A stretch of 64,000 nt of DNA from Lampris incognitus (Eukaryota > Chordata > Actinopteri > Lampriformes > Lampridae): the NCBI RefSeq assembly GCF_029633865.1, contig NC_079217.1, positions 54,608,479 to 54,672,478 on the forward strand, read 5' to 3'. Below the pieces are notes generated by a model, which saw nothing but the letters and a program-made list of their open reading frames with translations, made no database searches and had not been told where the DNA came from. Below are positions 1-42,215 of the stretch, piece by piece; positions within the stretch are counted from its first letter, which is position 1, and each line of letters opens with the position of its first letter. The position numbers and the translations under genes are program-made.

Positions 1-114
1 CAATGCTTAGAGCCATTTTTGACCAAATAGAAAAGGATGTTAAAGCTCACTGAGGCAAATTTGTAATTTGTGATATTGGGCTGTACAAATAAAATTGACT
101 TGACTTGACTTGAT
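1..114 (+). mobile_element. 3' tail of a LINE (L2/CR1-like)
   Basis: The stretch ends with a GATATTGGGCTGTACAAATA-type tail followed by AAAATTGAC and a short (TTGAC)n run at about 95-113. This is the usual 3' end of 5'-truncated teleost non-LTR retrotransposons. Only the tail is in the window, so the clade is inferred. It lies in a dner intron. Confidence 0.55.
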
Positions 115-371
115 GTTTCTGGAGACAAGAGGATCTTCTTCAGAGGCAGACTTACAACAAACATTGCTTAATGATATATTTAATATAATCTAGTATGATA
201 TAGTATAACTCTGGTGTATAATAAACTTAATACACTTAGAGTAGTAGAGTTATAGTTTTCTTTTTTGCATATGTCATACAATACCTGATATCTGCTATGC
301 ATATATTGATTTTACACATACACACACATATGTATATAAATAAATAAATTGTATTTTCCTTTTTTGACCAG

Positions 372-30950
<30,579 letters not shown>

Positions 30951-32450
30951 TAAAAGACAACCAAATGTACACATCACATGTGCACACACACACATGTACA
31001 GATGTGCAAGTACAGATGTGCATGAATCCACGCATACAGAAAGTTAGTATAAATCTTAGACTATTTCTTTAGAAAAAAAAAAAGCAAAATGTACTGATAA
31101 CGCAAACGTGTAATTTTATCCATATATTTTCCTGTCAGCATCGACTATGGCTAGATTGTAGCACCATACTTAACATCCCTTAAGTTGTCAGTGATGGATG
31201 AGACTACCATTTACCTTGTTTATGGCTTCTGCTGTCCAATAGAATGATGATTTTAGTCCCTACTAATCCCTACCATCAGGTGTGTAGGTGGGGTCAGCCA
31301 CACATGAACCCAGTTTCCAATTGTAGACTCAGAAAGTGGTGCTGATAAATGTCCTAACATGTGTGGTAGAAATAGGTGCACTCCTAGTTGTGCAAACACT
31401 GTACCTTTCGATATTCTACAGATCTGCAGTAGGTTGCCTTACTTGGTGCATGGGTAGATTTGATGTTTTCTCTGTATTGTTTCGAAAACTCTTTGTATTT
31501 CGTTGTTGATATTTTTAGTTATAGTTGTATTTCTGTGGGTCAGTTTTGTGCCATTTTTTTTTCTTTAGGTAATTTGTGGTTGGTAGATTACAAAAAAAAA
31601 AAATCATGTGATAAAATCACAGTCCGGTGGGAGCTGATGGAACAACGCGTTTTCTCAATGCATCTGTCGTCCTGTTCTTTACATGCAAGATACTTAATGG
31701 TGTAGCAATAGCAGATAAATGGTAATACTGCTTAAGAGAAATTGGCATACTGTGACCCTCCTCTTCTATTTATTTATTTATTTATTTCACTTCTTTCTAC
31801 TTCCTTTTGTCAAGTGCAATTGTACAGTACACTCAAATGTTTAGAGACACAATACAGGCATAAATGTCCTAGGGGGCAGTCCATGGATTTCAGCATCTTC
31901 TCAATGCCCATATATATAGTTCCCATTCTCAAGAAACAGGAATGAATAGTGACATTCATCCACAAATACAGAGAAAACGGATAAATATACACTTTCAAAG
32001 AAAACATATGCAGGGTTCACATTTAGATGAGGAGAAAATAAATCCACCAGAATTGTTTCACTATCTTTTAGATCACGTCAATTGAAAAAATATGAAATAA
32101 TTGGGGACCATTTAGTCAAGAATACGCCTGTTTTTAATTGTAAGCTTGTAGTTATGTTTTCCACGTAGTAAACATCCTTAACCTTCTCCCTCCGTTGTGT
32201 TACCGCGGGGCTGCGGCCTCAGCCAGGAGACTGTGATCCTCTTCATAGCAGTTAGAGGAAGGATTCTCAGTAGTGATGTCTGAATGTTGTCTTCTGCATT
32301 TTCTGCTAATATTCCTGATAAAAAGCACCATCCTATTAATTTGAATTATGACGTGGCCAAGAGAAGGATATATTCTAAAGTCACAAGTTAATAGATGTAC
32401 ATATGCTGTATATGTGTTGAGATTTCTGTACAAATAAATTGCTAGTATTG
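30951..32450 (+). other. dner: dner 3' UTR (extent inferred)
   Basis: No ORF or repeat is evident. Candidate poly(A) signals AATAAA occur at 32037-32042 and 32433-32438, with another at about 32877-32882. The true end is not determinable from sequence alone. A T-rich tetramer run (ATTT)n lies at about 31768-31788. Confidence 0.55.
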
Positions 32451-33513
32451 ACAATGTTGAACTGTTTCTCTGTGAGGGTTTCTTTGAAGGAATGGTCTGT
32501 GACTGGCTGGGTGAGCTTAGGGCTAAAAGAGAAAAAGGAGGAGTGACAAGATGAGGTAGATGGTGATAGAGGAGAAGAAGTAGAGAAGCATGGCAAAGGA
32601 AGAGGAGGAGAGGGGGTGAGCTAGAGGAAGCACATGAGAAAGTGGATTAAGAGGAGGAAGATGATAATGGTCGTGATGATGGCGGCTAGCCCAGTTTACT
32701 CCAGTGTTTGCATCCGTCTGTGTCCTGCCAAACAATCCCTCTGTCTGTGCAGCTGTTTCCCACTCAAGGTCAGGGCCATGACCCCGAGTCATGTTTTGCC
32801 AATAGAGTCAGCCAATTCTCGTTTTCTTTTCTTTTTAAAGACAGCAACCACCTGATCACCTATGTTAAATGATGTAATAATAAAGAATGAAAATAAAGAA
32901 TAGTTAAAAAAAAACATCTACTCACCTGATGTCCTGTCTGAATCCAATCCAAAGTAGTCCCCAGTGTATTTGTGGAAATGGAGCAGCAAAGCTGAGTGAT
33001 GTAAAACTGTACACAATAATAGCATAAGATGACGGAAAACGCAGCAAGCATTTTTCGAAAAAGCAATAGCATGAATAATCTATGCAGGTGAGATTAAAAA
33101 CCTAAGAAGCTTAAAGAAACAGTCCGCCTCAGCACAACATGGCAGCAGGAGTGACAAGCGGGGAGAGGAGAACTGTGTAAATCTGCTGCAGCATGCTCAC
33201 ATCCAGAAGGCGGCGGAGAGAGAAGAACAGAATCTGTGTGTTGAGTCATTGGGATTACACGAGGCTGTATCCCAGTTTCAATGGTGCAGAAAAATCCAAA
33301 TCAATGGCAACAAGGATGCGGCTGCTGTATTTAATTGTAACAGATCACTACATCTAACCACTTAGAAAAGCGTCAGCCTGGAGCTTTAGTTTTGTCCTAT
33401 GATTACTACCATTACCTTTTTTGTCGCTATCGCAGGTAACTATGGAGTCGATGATAACGTGGAGGAAAAAGTTAAGGCCCACTGTTCAAAGCTCCATATC
33501 CAACACATCTCTT
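32451..33513 (+). other. intergenic, nothing recognised
   Basis: Between dner and the SINE-like repeat. It contains a purine-rich GAGGAGGA patch at about 32555-32660 and AATAAA clusters near 32877-32897. No coding support. Confidence 0.5.
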
Positions 33514-33733
33514 TTGCAATGCATGGATTGTGGTTGCTTCACAGCAAGAAGGTCCTAGGTTCCAGCCCCAGGGTTGTCCTACCTTGGGGGTCATCCAGAG
33601 TCGTCCTCTGTGTGGAGTTTGCATGTTCTCCCCGTGTCTGCGTGGGTTTCCTCCAGGTGCTCCAGTTTCCTCCCACAGTCCAAAGACATGTAGGTCAGTT
33701 GAATCAGCCATACTAAATTGTTCCTAGGTGTGA

Positions 33734-33813
<80 letters not shown>

Positions 33814-33960
33814 CAGACCTGTGTTGGCCTGGCGGCCTGTCCAGGGTGTCTCCCCGCCTGCCGCCCAACGACTGCTGGGATAGGCTCCAGCATCCCCACG
33901 ACCCTGAGAGCAGGATAAGCGGTTCGGATAATGGATGGATGGATGGATGGATGGATGGAT
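33514..33960 (+). mobile_element. SINE-like tRNA-derived repeat with internal (TG)n, copy 2
   Basis: Same family as 17447-17896: CACAGCAAGAAGGTCCTAGG, CCAGCCCCAGGGTTGTCC, GTTTCCTCCAGGTGCTCCAG, CAGTCCAAAGACATG, then GGTGTGAATG, (TG)n at 33735-33812 (78 bp), GGCGGCCTGTCCAGGGTGTC and a (ATGG)n tail. The 5' head is truncated or decayed. Confidence 0.7.
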
Positions 33961-35615
33961 GAATGGATCTCATGGAGATTGAGAGCCAATGTGGGAATCC
34001 ATTCAGTTTTGCAGTTTGTGGAGGAAGGGACAAATGAGTGAAAGTAGAGGGGTTAAATGGAGTGGTAAAACCCCTGCTTTTACTGATGGTACCAACAGAC
34101 TTTTGTCACTTTACCGACAACGTGATTTTTCTGCTCATTGTTACACAAACCATGACTCAGACCCATAGGAAACAAGTGGTTGAAAGTAAAGCTAACTTCT
34201 GATTTTGTGACAAGATCAACTTGCATCATCAGAAAGTACTAACGAAGACTCAGTGGCGAAGACGTCAGTGTTAAAACAACAAAGGCCTACACAGCTCCGG
34301 GGGACACCATGCGTTGTTATGACTCCATCCAATCTACATACAGTTATAAAAGCGTACCATTTATCATTTATTATCATACATTATCATTTTTGTCTGTTTA
34401 GAGGGCACTGGCATTGCCAATCAATAGTCCAACTGATGTTGATTATTATTTTTCCAATTATTGTTTTTTATCGTCAACCAGGTCTGATTCATTTGTGTCT
34501 CATTTTCTCAGTGTCCGATGAGTACGTTTAGTGTGTGCCTGACATTTCCTCTACGCTGAAACACAAAATACTTCATAATCACAGCCACGTGTTGGTCGAT
34601 CGGTTTTGGAGAATTTTCGGTTTGCCTTTTGGTGAAGCACATAAAATGATCAAATAAATTTTGCGATGTTTCAATAATTCCATCAGCCCTTGTAATAGCT
34701 GACAAGAGGACCAACCACAACAGGGCTTACGTCACAAGAAGAACCATTTTGGAAATAAGATGAAAAGGATGATTTGCAAGCCAATAATTCTGCACCATCC
34801 GCCTCTCTCCCATTGTCTTTTACATGTGCGTACCCAGCAGGCTGAAGTGACCTCCGTGGGAAAGACCATATATGGCTGGCTGGTCTTGTGAACGGCCTCA
34901 GTGACCTCAGGCTCAATCCAGATGTTCCCCAAGTAAACATCTCTAAATACAGACTGGGACTGTGGAATCTAGTCACTCACCACACCTACACATTTACTCA
35001 AAACACCGCACAAACACACAAAAGAGGGGCCCTGGAGGAGCTGATAATGATTCTCACCTTTGGTTGTGGTCTGAGTTAGAGGCCAAATGTTTGACCTTTG
35101 ACACCTGTATGCCCCAAAGTGGTCTCTGTTTTGCTTTCATATAGGTCCCAAGACCTATAACAGGGGTCCGTGGTGTCTTTCATCTCAAGGCCCCTGTGTT
35201 GATGAATACACAGAGGTCATCTCTTTGTGCTGAGTGCAGTTGACGGGGTAACTCATAAAATGGTGGTTATTAAAAAAAAGGTTATTTGAAAATTTCCCTG
35301 TAGCCTATAACACAAAAACATACAATTCTATCATTACAACCTGTAAAGTTAAAATATATTTTTCAACTAATGTCCTTCATAATCACAAGGTATCATAACA
35401 TTTGCGTCCCCTTCAAGAAACTTTGTGATTCTCTTCAACGGGAGAGCCACGGTGGTCCCAGTTTCAACTTGTCTCTGGCCAGTACATGCTACTGGGAAAT
35501 ACTGATTAGTTTTGTGAGTTTTATTATTGAGCATGCGTAAAGATATTTTGTGAGTTTTGTTTTTCATTCAATGAATGCGGTTAGGAGAAGTTACCTTTTA
35601 CCAGTGTTTGTCTAT
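33961..35615 (+). other. intergenic, nothing recognised
   Basis: No gene, RNA or assignable repeat is found on either strand. ORFs here lack coding signatures. Confidence 0.5.
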
Positions 35616-35929
35616 ACGTGCTCAATAATCCAGGTAAGAACATCAGAGAAGGTTGAATCAGTTCATCTGGATACAACGTTTATTGACAGATACGTGTCAT
35701 CACTCATCTAAGTGACATCTTCCGTCTAAACTGACTGCAGGTATCCCCTTATAAACAATACAGTGGCTTAACGACCAAAATCAACGACCGGTTTCGTAGG
35801 CAAATATGGGCGTGACCATTAACTAGAGTTACAATGACTGGCCATGTGAACAGAGCATTTGGGAGTGTTTGCAATCAACAGCATTGTAAGATGGTGGCAG
35901 ATGTACTCTAAGCCCCCCCGGTTAAGGGA

Positions 35930-36190
35930 TGGTCGTTTCCTCTTAACATAGATGGCCTCTTTGACTGCCTGTTCAGAAGAGAGGCCACTGGCTTGTAGAT
36001 GGGTGTAAGACTGTGGACTCCTGGCCTGACGTGTTAGCGCTCCTGTGTTTTAGTTTCCCCGATGTACAAGTCACGGCAATCCTCCCGGCACTTAACAGCA
36101 TACACTACATTGCTCTGTTTGTGCCGGCGGACCCGATCCTTGGGGTGGACCAACTTCTGGTGCAGCGTGTTTTGGGGTTTGAGAACAACT
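35930..36190 (-). pseudogene. Penelope GIY-YIG endonuclease remnant
   Basis: Broken frames encode parts such as TRQARSPQSYTHLQASGLSS and QAVKEAIYVKRKRPSLNRGG, homologous to the better copy at 37186-37530. The GIY-YIG core here is shortened by a deletion. Confidence 0.65.
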
Positions 36191-36268
36191 GAGACGCGAT
36201 GTTAAGAAAACAGGCGTCTGAACTGTTCTGACACTCCCGCCACATACAGAATCACCACTGGTTTACTC

Positions 36269-36660
36269 TTAGGCAGCCATTGTCCTTCTCTTCTCTTCGA
36301 TTGGCTGGTGCACTGGACGTCTTCCTGGCTTTGACAAACACCCAGTTAGGATAACCACACTTAACCAGGCCTGTTTAATGTGGGATTTCTCCCCTTCCCT
36401 GGGCGCTGTGTCAGTGGGGACGTTGTCAGCTCGGTGGTACAGCGTCCTGATGACTCCTAGTTTGTGCTGTAGTCTAGTGGATGATGAGTCAAACCTCAGG
36501 TACTGATCAGTATGTGTTGGTTTAAGGTAAACATCAACAATCAAATGTCACCCGTCACCAATTGCAATTTCACAGTCTAAGAAAGCTAACCTGTCATTTT
36601 TCACATCCTCACTGGTGAACTTGATGTGGTTGTCCACAGAGTTAAAGTGGTCGGTGAAAT
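36269..36660 (-). pseudogene. Penelope reverse transcriptase, C-terminal part
   Basis: Encodes DEAHFTDHFNSVDNHIKFTS, DRLAFLDCEI, a stop, then VDVYLKPTHTDQYLRFDSSS and HKLGVIRTLYHRADNVPTD. These are the thumb-side motifs of Penelope-like RT (LxFLD, Y.KPTHTDxYL). Confidence 0.75.
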
Positions 36661-36892
36661 GTGCTTCATCCTGAGTCAAAGAAGGTTGAATCAGGTCATC
36701 TGGATACAACGTTTATTGACAGATACATTTCATCGCTCACCTAAGTGACATCTTCAGTCTAAACTGACTGCAGGTGTCCCCACCCTTATAAACAATACAG
36801 TACAATACAGTGTCCAACGACCAAAACCAACGACCAGTTTCATATGCAAGTATGGGTGTAGCCTTTAACTAGAGTTTCAAAGGCCATGTGTA

Positions 36893-37204
36893 CTATTCAG
36901 AGAGGATTGGGGAATAGTTGCAATCACAGAGATTTAATTTTAACCCAGGTGTCATCCACAAATCTGGCATCAGAGCCCTCTTTTCCCCTTCCTCCATATA
37001 CAAGTTGGCCACTACAGGTGAGACTGGGGAACCCATAGCACACCCATGCCTCTGCCTATAGTGCTGCCTCCTGTATGTGAAGTACATGGACGGAGCTGAA
37101 GTACGTAGACACAGCTTCAGGAGCAGACCCACTTGGTCAGTGTTAAGGGTGTTCCTATTGCTAAGGGTGGGGTTGAACTTACAAAATGACCCCACCCTTA
37201 GCAA
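36893..37204 (-). pseudogene. Penelope reverse transcriptase, middle part
   Basis: Encodes TYRRQHYRQRHGCAMGSPVS, PVVANLYMEE and a decayed catalytic region. The box is normally RYVDDTWVK; here the minus-strand frame has DLWMTPGLK, consistent with a frameshift across the DD box. Confidence 0.78.
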
Positions 37205-37207
37205 TAG
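37155..37207 (+). repeat. perfect 18-bp inverted repeat at a Penelope inversion junction
   Basis: CTATTGCTAAGGGTGGGG at 37155-37172 and its exact complement at 37190-37207, with a 17-nt loop. The junction separates minus-strand RT sequence on the left from plus-strand endonuclease sequence on the right. Confidence 0.9.
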
Positions 37208-37530
37208 TCTCGGTTGCTTTCAAACCCCAAAACACGCTACGCCAGAAACTGGTCCATCCTAAGGATCGGGTCCCCCAGCACAAACACAGCAATATAGTGT
37301 TCGCTGCTAAATGCCAGGAGGATTGCCGTGAGTTGTACATTGGGGAAGCTAAACAGACGCTGTCCAAGAGGATGGCACAACACAGGAGAGCTAACGCGTC
37401 AGGCCAGGACTCCGCAGTCTACACCCATCTACAGGCCAGTGGCCACTCTTTCAAGGATGAGGATGTGCAGATCCTTGATAGGCAGCAACACTGGTTTGGA
37501 TGGGGAGTCAAAGAGGCCATCTATATGTAA
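37186..37530 (+). pseudogene. Penelope GIY-YIG endonuclease domain
   Basis: Reads VAFKPQNTLRQKLVHPKDRV, SNIVFAAKCQEDCRELYIGE and AKQTLSKRMAQHRRANASGQ, then AVYTHLQASGHSFKDEDVQI and VKEAIYM followed by a stop where relatives continue VKRERPSLNRGGG. CRELYIGE is the YIG part of the GIY-YIG fold and H-RRA is the conserved helix. It is 5'-truncated with no RT in this orientation. Confidence 0.85.
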
Positions 37531-38105
37531 AGAGGGAACGGCCATCCCTGAACTGGGGGGGGGGGGCTAAGAGTACATCTGTCCCCATCTTACAATGCTG
37601 TGATTGCAAACATTCCCAAATCCTCCATGAATAGTACTCATGGCCTTTGTATCTAATAGTTAATGATCACGCTTATGAAACTGGTCGTTGGTTTTGATTG
37701 TTATGCAACTGTATTGTTTATAAGGAGCCAAAGACCTCCCGGAGACCCTTACTATGCCTCAGCCCCTGTCAGGAGTCAAAGACCTCCCAGACATCCACCC
37801 AGACCCAGCGCACTTCACAGCCCCTCCCCCCTCCACCAGAACATCACCCCCTCCAGCAATACAACCAGATGGGCCTTGGCTCAGGCTACTACCCCTCACC
37901 AAACCAGAGACTCCACCAGAACGAAGAACCTAGCCCTCAACCCCTGCCCAGCCCCAGCCCACAGCAACAGCATACAGAACCACACCAGGCCCCACGTAGC
38001 TACGCAGAGGTCATGCAAGGATGAGTGGACTTGAAGGAATGAGTGAGATTAAACAGCTCGTCCAGTACACCTGCAATAAGCTGAACTAGTGTCATAATGA
38101 AACTA

Positions 38106-38108
<3 letters not shown>

Positions 38109-38166
<58 letters not shown>
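38109..38166 (+). repeat. (CA)n microsatellite inside the LINE
   Basis: 58 bases of CA between the ORF1 and ORF2 remnants. Confidence 0.95.
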
Positions 38167-38167
<1 letters not shown>

Positions 38168-41100
38168 TTGCAAAATACAATATTTATACAGTTCAATGTT
38201 AATATCTCTCTTAACAACCCAATAGTTACTGCTTTACCATCTCTTGTAATGAAATCCCTATCAGTATGCATGGGGAATATCCAGGGCCTAACATCTACAG
38301 CCTTTGGGCTGGAGAGTTTAGCCCCAGAACTCAAAACAAACCTTAAAGATATCGACATCATCATTCTACAGGAGACATGGTGTAAAGCTGACACTCACCC
38401 ACTGTCCCAACGGTTATAGAGAAATAGTAGTACCATCTCAGAAACACAGCAACACCAATAGAAGTAGGGAATCTGGAGCATTAATCATTTGGTATAAATC
38501 TGATATACATAATCAAATTGACCCCCTAAAAATGGGCAAATATTACATACTATGGTTGAAACAAAAAAAGAGCTCCTATTAACAGAAAAGGACTTGTTTA
38601 TCTATGCAATATATATCCCCCCCCCTCCTCCGAATCACCAGATGTCCTCTGAGAAGTATTCTCAAAGGACATCTTCCCTACCCTTGAGACAGAGATATGC
38701 CATTTCCAGGCCCAGGGAAATGTGCTCATATGTGGGGACACAAACGCACGCACAGGAACACTCGCTGACCTCACAGATCCACAAGGGGACATTTACATCT
38801 CCAATGAAAATATCTCTCACCCTTTCACTCTCCCCCACTGGAACAATAGTGAGCAGGGCATCAACAAGAGTGGAAGAGACCTCCTGCAGCTCTGTCAGAG
38901 CCTCAATCTGTACATTGTCAATGGTAGGATACGGGGGGACAGCCTGGGTAGATTCACCTACTCTTCACCTCTTGGCCACAGTACTGTATATTCTATAATC
39001 ACAGACCTTGGCCCTTCCTCTCTCAGCTTATTCACTCTCAAACCACTAACCCCTCTGTCTGATCATAGCCAAATTACCCTGTTTATTAAAAGATCAGATA
39101 TTGAAATGGCCCACACACAACACAGTAAGCTGTACAATATCAGAAATTCATACAGATGGGACCAAAACAGTGCAGAACAATACCAGAAAGCAATTGATAG
39201 CCCAAAAATCCAAACACTTTTAGATAACTCTCTGGATTTTACATACTCCTACAGTAAAGAAAGCCTTAATCTAGCAATAAACAATATTAACAATATATTC
39301 AGGCAAACAGCAATGGAGGCACAACTGAAATCGACCACAAACAAACCAAAAACTGCAACAAATAACTGGTTTGACAATAACTGTAAAATTATGAGGAAAA
39401 AACTTGGAATGCTATCAAACCAAAAACACAGAAATCCCTATAAGGCTGATGTACGCTTTCTTTACTGTGAGACCCTAAAACTCTACAAACGTTCATTCAG
39501 ACTCAAAAAACAACAATGCAGTAAACAGCAACTGACATTAATTGAGGAGGCAATCAACACAAACAACTTTTGGCAACATTGGAAACACCTAACCAACCAC
39601 CAACCACCAACCCCAACACCAGGAATTAGCTATACAAAGCAGTGATATATGGACAACTCGTTTTAAAACACTATACCACATTGTTCAAATTGACGTAAAC
39701 ACAGAGCAGTCCCAAATTCATGAGAAGTCGACTAAATTGGAGCTTAGCTATAAAAGACAATCAGAATCCATTAGACTCCCCAATTATTGAGCAGGAACTC
39801 CTTGAAACTGCAGGCCTTCAAATCTAAAAAAAGGTTTATGGACCTGATGGCATCTTGAATGAAATGCTGAAAAATATGAACAAGAAATTCCAATTGCCTA
39901 TATTAAAACTACTTAATTTGGTTCTGAGTGTAGTCTATTTCCCTGACATCTGGATTCATGGACTTATAACCCCAATCTATAAAAGCGGAGACCAAATTGA
40001 CCCTAATAATTACCGAGGCATCTGTGTGAACAGTAATCTGGGGAAGGTTTTCTGTAGTATTATGAATTCCAAACTTCTGAACTTCCTTACCAAGCACAAT
40101 GTCTTGAGCAAAAGCCAAATTGGATTTATACCAAAACACCACACAGCTGATCATATTTATACCCTACATCCCCTAATTGATAAACATATAACACAAAATA
40201 AAACAGAAATTTATGCCTGTTTTATTGACTTCCAAAAAGCTTTTGATACTATTTGGCATGCAGGACTGTTCTACAAAGTTACTGAGAGTGTTGTAGGGGG
40301 TAAAACATATGATATTATTAAATCAATGTATTCTGGCAGTATGTGCAGTGTAAAAATTGGCAAAAAGGGCAAGGTGTCCATCAGGGCTGTAACCTCAGCC
40401 CTGCACTCTTCAATGTCTACATTAATGAATTGACTGCTATACTGGCTATATTGGCTGTCCCCGGGGTAAGTCTCCACAGTCAGGAGGTGAAATGCCTACT
40501 CTTCGCAGATGACCTGGTTCTGCTGTTCCCCGCAGCAGATGGCCTACATCAGAGTTTGGATCTGCTAGAACATTCCTGTCAGACCTGGACCCTGACAGTA
40601 AACCCCAAAAAGATCAAAATAATGATATTCCAAAAAAGATCCAGACCTCAGGACGTTCTACCTAAATTCTCAATTGGTACAAAACATGTAGAGTACTGCA
40701 CGCACTGCATGCACCATACCTATCTAGGATTAAAACTAAGTTCAACTGGACATTTTAATGAAGCAGTTCATGAGATGAGAGGGAAAGCGCACCAGGCTTT
40801 CTACACCATTATATATATATATATATATATATATATACAAACAGAAATACCAGTTAGAATTTGGTTAAAATTAATTGAGTGTGTTATTGAACCACACCTT
40901 ACTGCACTCTGTGGCAGTGAGGTGTGGGGTCCACTTACAAAACAAGTCTTTACTCAATGGTATAGACACCCCATTGAGACCTTGCATGCAGAGTTCTGTA
41001 AGATTCTCCTACATGTCCAGAGGAAAGCTACAAATAATGCATGCAGGGCAGAATTAGGCCAATACCCACTAATACTAAAAATACAAGAAAGAGCAATTAA

Positions 41101-41880
41101 CTTTTGGACACATCTAAAACTAAGTGACCCCTCTCGTGTCATCACCAAGTCTTGCAATGCCAAGAGCTGAGGAGTAATAGGAACCCTCTTACCCAACTGG
41201 TCCTGAGGCTGAGAGCACAAACCTGTTCTGTTAACACACCTCAGGAACAGAACACATCACCAGTCAGACTCAATCAAATTACGAAACAGTTAAAACAAAA
41301 CTACATCACCCATTGGCAAACACAAACAAAAACACAGAGCAAAATGCAGTGCTATCTGGCTCTAAATCGACAGTACACCACAGCAGATGATGTGAGCATA
41401 GTGACTGATTAACAACTAAAAAGAACCTTGACTGTGTGCAGACTGAGTGAGCACAGCCTTGCTATTGAAAAGGGGAGACACAGGAAGACCTGCTCCCTGC
41501 AGAGCAAAGGCTGTGCTGTCCCTGCAGCCTCAGTGAGCCTGAAACAGAGCTCCACTTCCTCACCACATGTGGAAAATACAAACATCTTAGAGAAGCACAT
41601 TTTAAACAATTCGAACTAATAACAAAATGTTTTCTTAACCTATCAGATGAAGAAAAACTACCAGTCCTACTAGGGGAAGTCCCAAAGAGCTGCCATAAAG
41701 TGAGGGACAGTGAGTGTAAGTTAGCAGCAGTCTATGTTGCCGCCTGCCATAAAGTGAGGGACAGTGAGTGTTAGTTAGCAGCAGTCTATGTTGCCGCCTG
41801 CCATAAAGTGAGGGACAGTGAGTGTAAGTTAGCAGCAGTCTATGTTGCTGCCTGCCATAAAGTGAGGGATAGTGAGTGAC
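38168..41880 (+). pseudogene. LINE ORF2: endonuclease and reverse transcriptase, broken
   Basis: Endonuclease motifs are IIILQETWCK (38370), LICGDTNARTG (38725) and SDHSQITLF (39059). A conserved linker follows (NTNNFWQHWKHLTNH). RT motifs are NNYRGICVNSNLGKVFCSIM, IDFQKAFDTIWH, GCNLSPALFNVYINELTAI and CLLFADDLVLLFPAADGLHQ (40500-40555). At least five stops or frameshifts separate the parts. The long C-terminal region includes a tandem repeat from 41693. Confidence 0.85.
41693..41876 (+). repeat. 54-bp minisatellite in the LINE ORF2 C-terminus
   Basis: Units start at 41693, 41747, 41801 and 41855 (period exactly 54; about 3.4 copies, nearly identical). In the sense frame each unit encodes 18 residues, CHKVRDSECKLAAVYVAA, so the array keeps the ORF2 frame. 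Confidence 0.9.
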
Positions 41881-42101
41881 AGTCACCTGACACACGTTGT
41901 TGCTGCCATATTTGATGACAGTATGTTCTTTTGTTTTGTACTATGTCTCTTTACTGTACTATGTGTCCTTGTTGTAACGTGTTTGTTTTAAATGTTGTTT
42001 TCCAATTGATGTTTGGCTTTTTTCTTCCCTTCAATGTAGGACACTTGCTTTGGCAATATGTACATTGTTATGTCATGCCAATAAAGCCATTTGAATTTGA
42101 A

Positions 42102-42215
42102 TTTATAAAGGTGGGGATACCTGCAGTCAGTTTAGACTGAAGTTTATTGACACGTCTCTGCCAATAAACGTTGCATCCAGATGAAATGATTCAACTTTCT
42201 TTGATTTTACCAATA
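42102..42215 (+). mobile_element. resumed Penelope terminal sequence right of the LINE
   Basis: GTGGGGATACCTGCAGTCAG, TTTAGACTGAAG, CAATAAACGTTG and ATCCAGATGAAATGATTCAA continue the plus-strand Penelope copy ending at 37725. Several bases are lost relative to the homologous termini. Confidence 0.8.

Larger units (their letters stand above)
35616..37725 (-). mobile_element. rearranged Penelope-like element cluster
   Basis: The terminal sequence (CTCAATAATCCAGG, GAAGGTTGAATCAGTTCATC, CAACGTTTATTGACAGATAC) is at 35616-35700 and recurs at 36670-36735. On the minus strand, reading leftward: an RT segment (37204-36893, GCAMGSPVSPVVANLYMEE) joined directly to a terminal region (about 36930-36669), then another RT C-terminal part (36660-36269) and a GIY-YIG endonuclease remnant (about 36190-35930). 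From 37190 to 37725 a second piece runs on the plus strand with its own GIY-YIG domain and terminal region. It is a pile-up of at least three partial copies in two orientations. Confidence 0.8.
37717..42110 (+). mobile_element. APE-type LINE (Nimb/I-like or Rex1-like) inserted in the Penelope element
   Basis: The body is about 37726-42101 (4.4 kb), with near-matching target repeats TTTATAAGG / TTTATAAAGG on either side. The Penelope terminal sequence interrupted at ...TGTTTATAAGG resumes as GTGGGGATACCTGCAGTCAG at 42111. Pro-rich ORF1-like remnants lie at 37730-38024. ORF2 remnants are at 38168-41880. The 3' end is CAATAAAGCCATTTGAATTT with a short (GAATTT) tail. Microsatellites have grown inside it: (CA)n 38109-38166, (AT)n 40810-40837 and a 54-bp minisatellite at 41693-41876. 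Confidence 0.8.

Noticed and set aside
38092-38394. Minus-strand ORF over the (CA)n and LINE endonuclease
   Set aside because: It is a shadow of the plus-strand LINE endonuclease frame, which contains the recognisable QETW motif.
41693-41876. CRISPR-like repeat array
   Set aside because: The repeats are directly contiguous 54-bp units without unique spacers, in a vertebrate LINE.
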